A DNA stretch of 64,000 nucleotides from the NCBI GenBank assembly GCA_052169645.1, contig JBQNCA010000002.1, positions 107,863 through 171,862 on the forward strand, read 5' to 3'. The position numbers and the translations under genes were made by a program. The DNA comes from JAIKWW01 sp052169645. GTDB lineage: Bacteria; Bacillota; Clostridia; Peptostreptococcales; Anaerovoracaceae. Under the pieces are notes generated by a model, which saw only the letters and a list, made by a program, of their open reading frames with translations, was not told the origin of the DNA and did not search any database. Every line of letters begins with the position of its first letter. The first letter of the stretch is position 1. Below, in pieces: positions 63,021-64,000 of this stretch.

Positions 63021-64000
63021 CTATCGTTCCATATCCTTTGTTCGAGATTTTGATTTAACTTCCAGAGATTTATCGGATTCTCTTTTTATCTGCTGAAGAA
63101 TACTTTTTTTAGGTTCTTCATTTCGTCCAAGGTACTGATCGATGTTTACTTTAAGCCCATCAAGTTCGCTACGCTTCTCTTGCAACTTATCATGTTCTTC
63201 TGCAAGTTCTTTCTGTATGTCGTTTAGGCTCTTTGAATGTTGATTTAGTTTTCTGAAGATTGACTTTCCATCGCCTCGTTTTAGTCCTTCCATTATTTCT
63301 TTCTTTAGATGCGGAAACTGTTTTATAAAAATCTCAACTTCCAAATAAGCTTCCTTGTAAGCTTCTACATCCTTCTTATTCATCATCATATAGATTTTAT
63401 CATTCGGATTTTTCCTATATCCATCGTAATGAGCTTTTTTATTGATGCAGATTTGAAGTTGTTTCGTAATTTCCTTGATTCGCTTTAGTTCAAATTCCTT
63501 ATCTCTAAACTCTTTCCTAAGTTGATTCGCTCGGGAAGATAATCTCTTAATCTCAGACTCCAACTCTTTCATTGAATGAAAACCCTTATCCCGAATCGCT
63601 ATCATCGTACTTGCTGCGGTCGTCATATTATGTTTCGTAGCCCATCGCTCATATCCTTTGCTTGAGTTCACTTTTTCATTGTTCTTGATGTCGATGATAT
63701 CGCCAAGCTCTTTCTCTTTATTCAGAATCCTATCTTTAATCCGTTCTTCGGTATAGTTGTTTCCAATCGTCTTTGCTCTGGTAAATCTCTGCTGATTTTT
63801 ACTTCTAAAAGCAATATGCTTACCAAATTTTATCTCATATCCGGAGCTTTCCATTTTAGATAAAAAGTCTTGCCAGTTGATTGACTGTTTTATAATCCTA
63901 TCAATATCAAATTGAAGTCTCGACTTGTAGCTACTGCCTTTTTTGTCCTCATTCCAATCATGCCAACTTACAAATTTTCTTCGCTTAATTTCGTTGATTT
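63021..64000 (-). CDS. Mobilization relaxase, 3' part (gene runs off the window)
   Basis: The open frame continues to the window edge, so only the C-terminal ~326 residues are visible. SWHDWNEDKKGSSYKSRLQF, IKQSINWQDFLSKMESSGYE and IKFGKHIAFRSKNQQRFTRA match the region just after the nuclease domain of MobA/VirD2-like relaxases of Firmicutes mobilizable elements. A long helical, coiled-coil tail ends with basic KSKSRTKDMER. Relaxases nick at oriT and lead DNA to the recipient cell. The catalytic Tyr and HUH motif lie outside the window. Its presence marks the right part of the window as mobile DNA. Confidence 0.85.
   Translation of the reverse strand, partial: INEIKRRKFVSWHDWNEDKKGSSYKSRLQFDIDRIIKQSINWQDFLSKMESSGYEIKFGKHIAFRSKNQQRFTRAKTIGNNYTEERIKDRILNKEKELGDIIDIKNNEKVNSSKGYERWATKHNMTTAASTMIAIRDKGFHSMKELESEIKRLSSRANQLRKEFRDKEFELKRIKEITKQLQICINKKAHYDGYRKNPNDKIYMMMNKKDVEAYKEAYLEVEIFIKQFPHLKKEIMEGLKRGDGKSIFRKLNQHSKSLNDIQKELAEEHDKLQEKRSELDGLKVNIDQYLGRNEEPKKSILQQIKRESDKSLEVKSKSRTKDMER

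Overview
The window looks like the chromosome of a low-GC, anaerobic, Gram-positive bacterium of class Clostridia. Supporting features are AAGGAGG-type ribosome binding sites, S-layer-homology (SLH) surface proteins, an LPXTG-type protein, tRNA genes with encoded CCA ends, an FMN riboswitch over a rib operon, a cluster of ferredoxin and TlpA redox genes, and tandem CoA-transferases of the butyrate/4-hydroxybutyrate family. A relative of the Anaerovoracaceae/Eubacteriales is plausible, but that placement is inference.

Layout. 0.2-3.1 kb: a redox cassette (CD1871A-type CXXC microprotein, polyferredoxin membrane protein, TlpA lipoprotein, CPBP protease) behind an 18-bp palindrome. 3.3-4.8 kb: an LPXTG surface protein. 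5.4-6.1 kb: a six-gene tRNA operon (Met-Val-Asp-His-Gln-Cys). 6.5-8.5 kb: a MoxR/VWA pair. 8.5-13 kb: a proline operon proA-purB-proB-proC. 13.1-14.2 kb: a YprB-like exonuclease. 14.4-16.8 kb: a polar amino acid ABC transporter whose binding protein appears circularly permuted. 17-20.5 kb: tRNA-Leu and the trkA/trkH potassium uptake genes. 20.7-24.7 kb: ribDEBAH under an FMN riboswitch. 24.9-26.2 kb: an SLH-anchored putative cysteine peptidase. 26.5-29 kb: metY and holA. 29.1-31.8 kb: two CoA-transferase paralogues, one with an altered catalytic residue. 31.9-34.7 kb: comEC and a small unknown gene. 35-38.2 kb: a class A penicillin-binding protein. 38.7-52.9 kb: three very large surface or secreted proteins (internalin-like LRR-SLH, BspA-like LRR-SLH, subtilase).

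53.4-64 kb is accessory DNA. It holds three small minus-strand genes that resemble an immunity-gene array (TPR-like, unknown, DUF6892), then a complete type I restriction-modification operon (HTH regulator, hsdM, a zinc-ribbon gene, hsdS with three TAEL repeats, hsdR). At the right edge is the 3' part of a mobilization relaxase. The relaxase suggests this block belongs to an integrated mobilizable element that extends beyond the window.

The observations most worth a second look are the circularly permuted amino-acid binding protein (15900-16769), the EcoR124-like 12-bp repeat in hsdS, the extra zinc-ribbon gene inside the hsd operon, the small genes preceded by related translated tails, and the Asp-for-Glu change in one CoA-transferase. 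No CRISPR array, rRNA gene or insertion sequence was seen.
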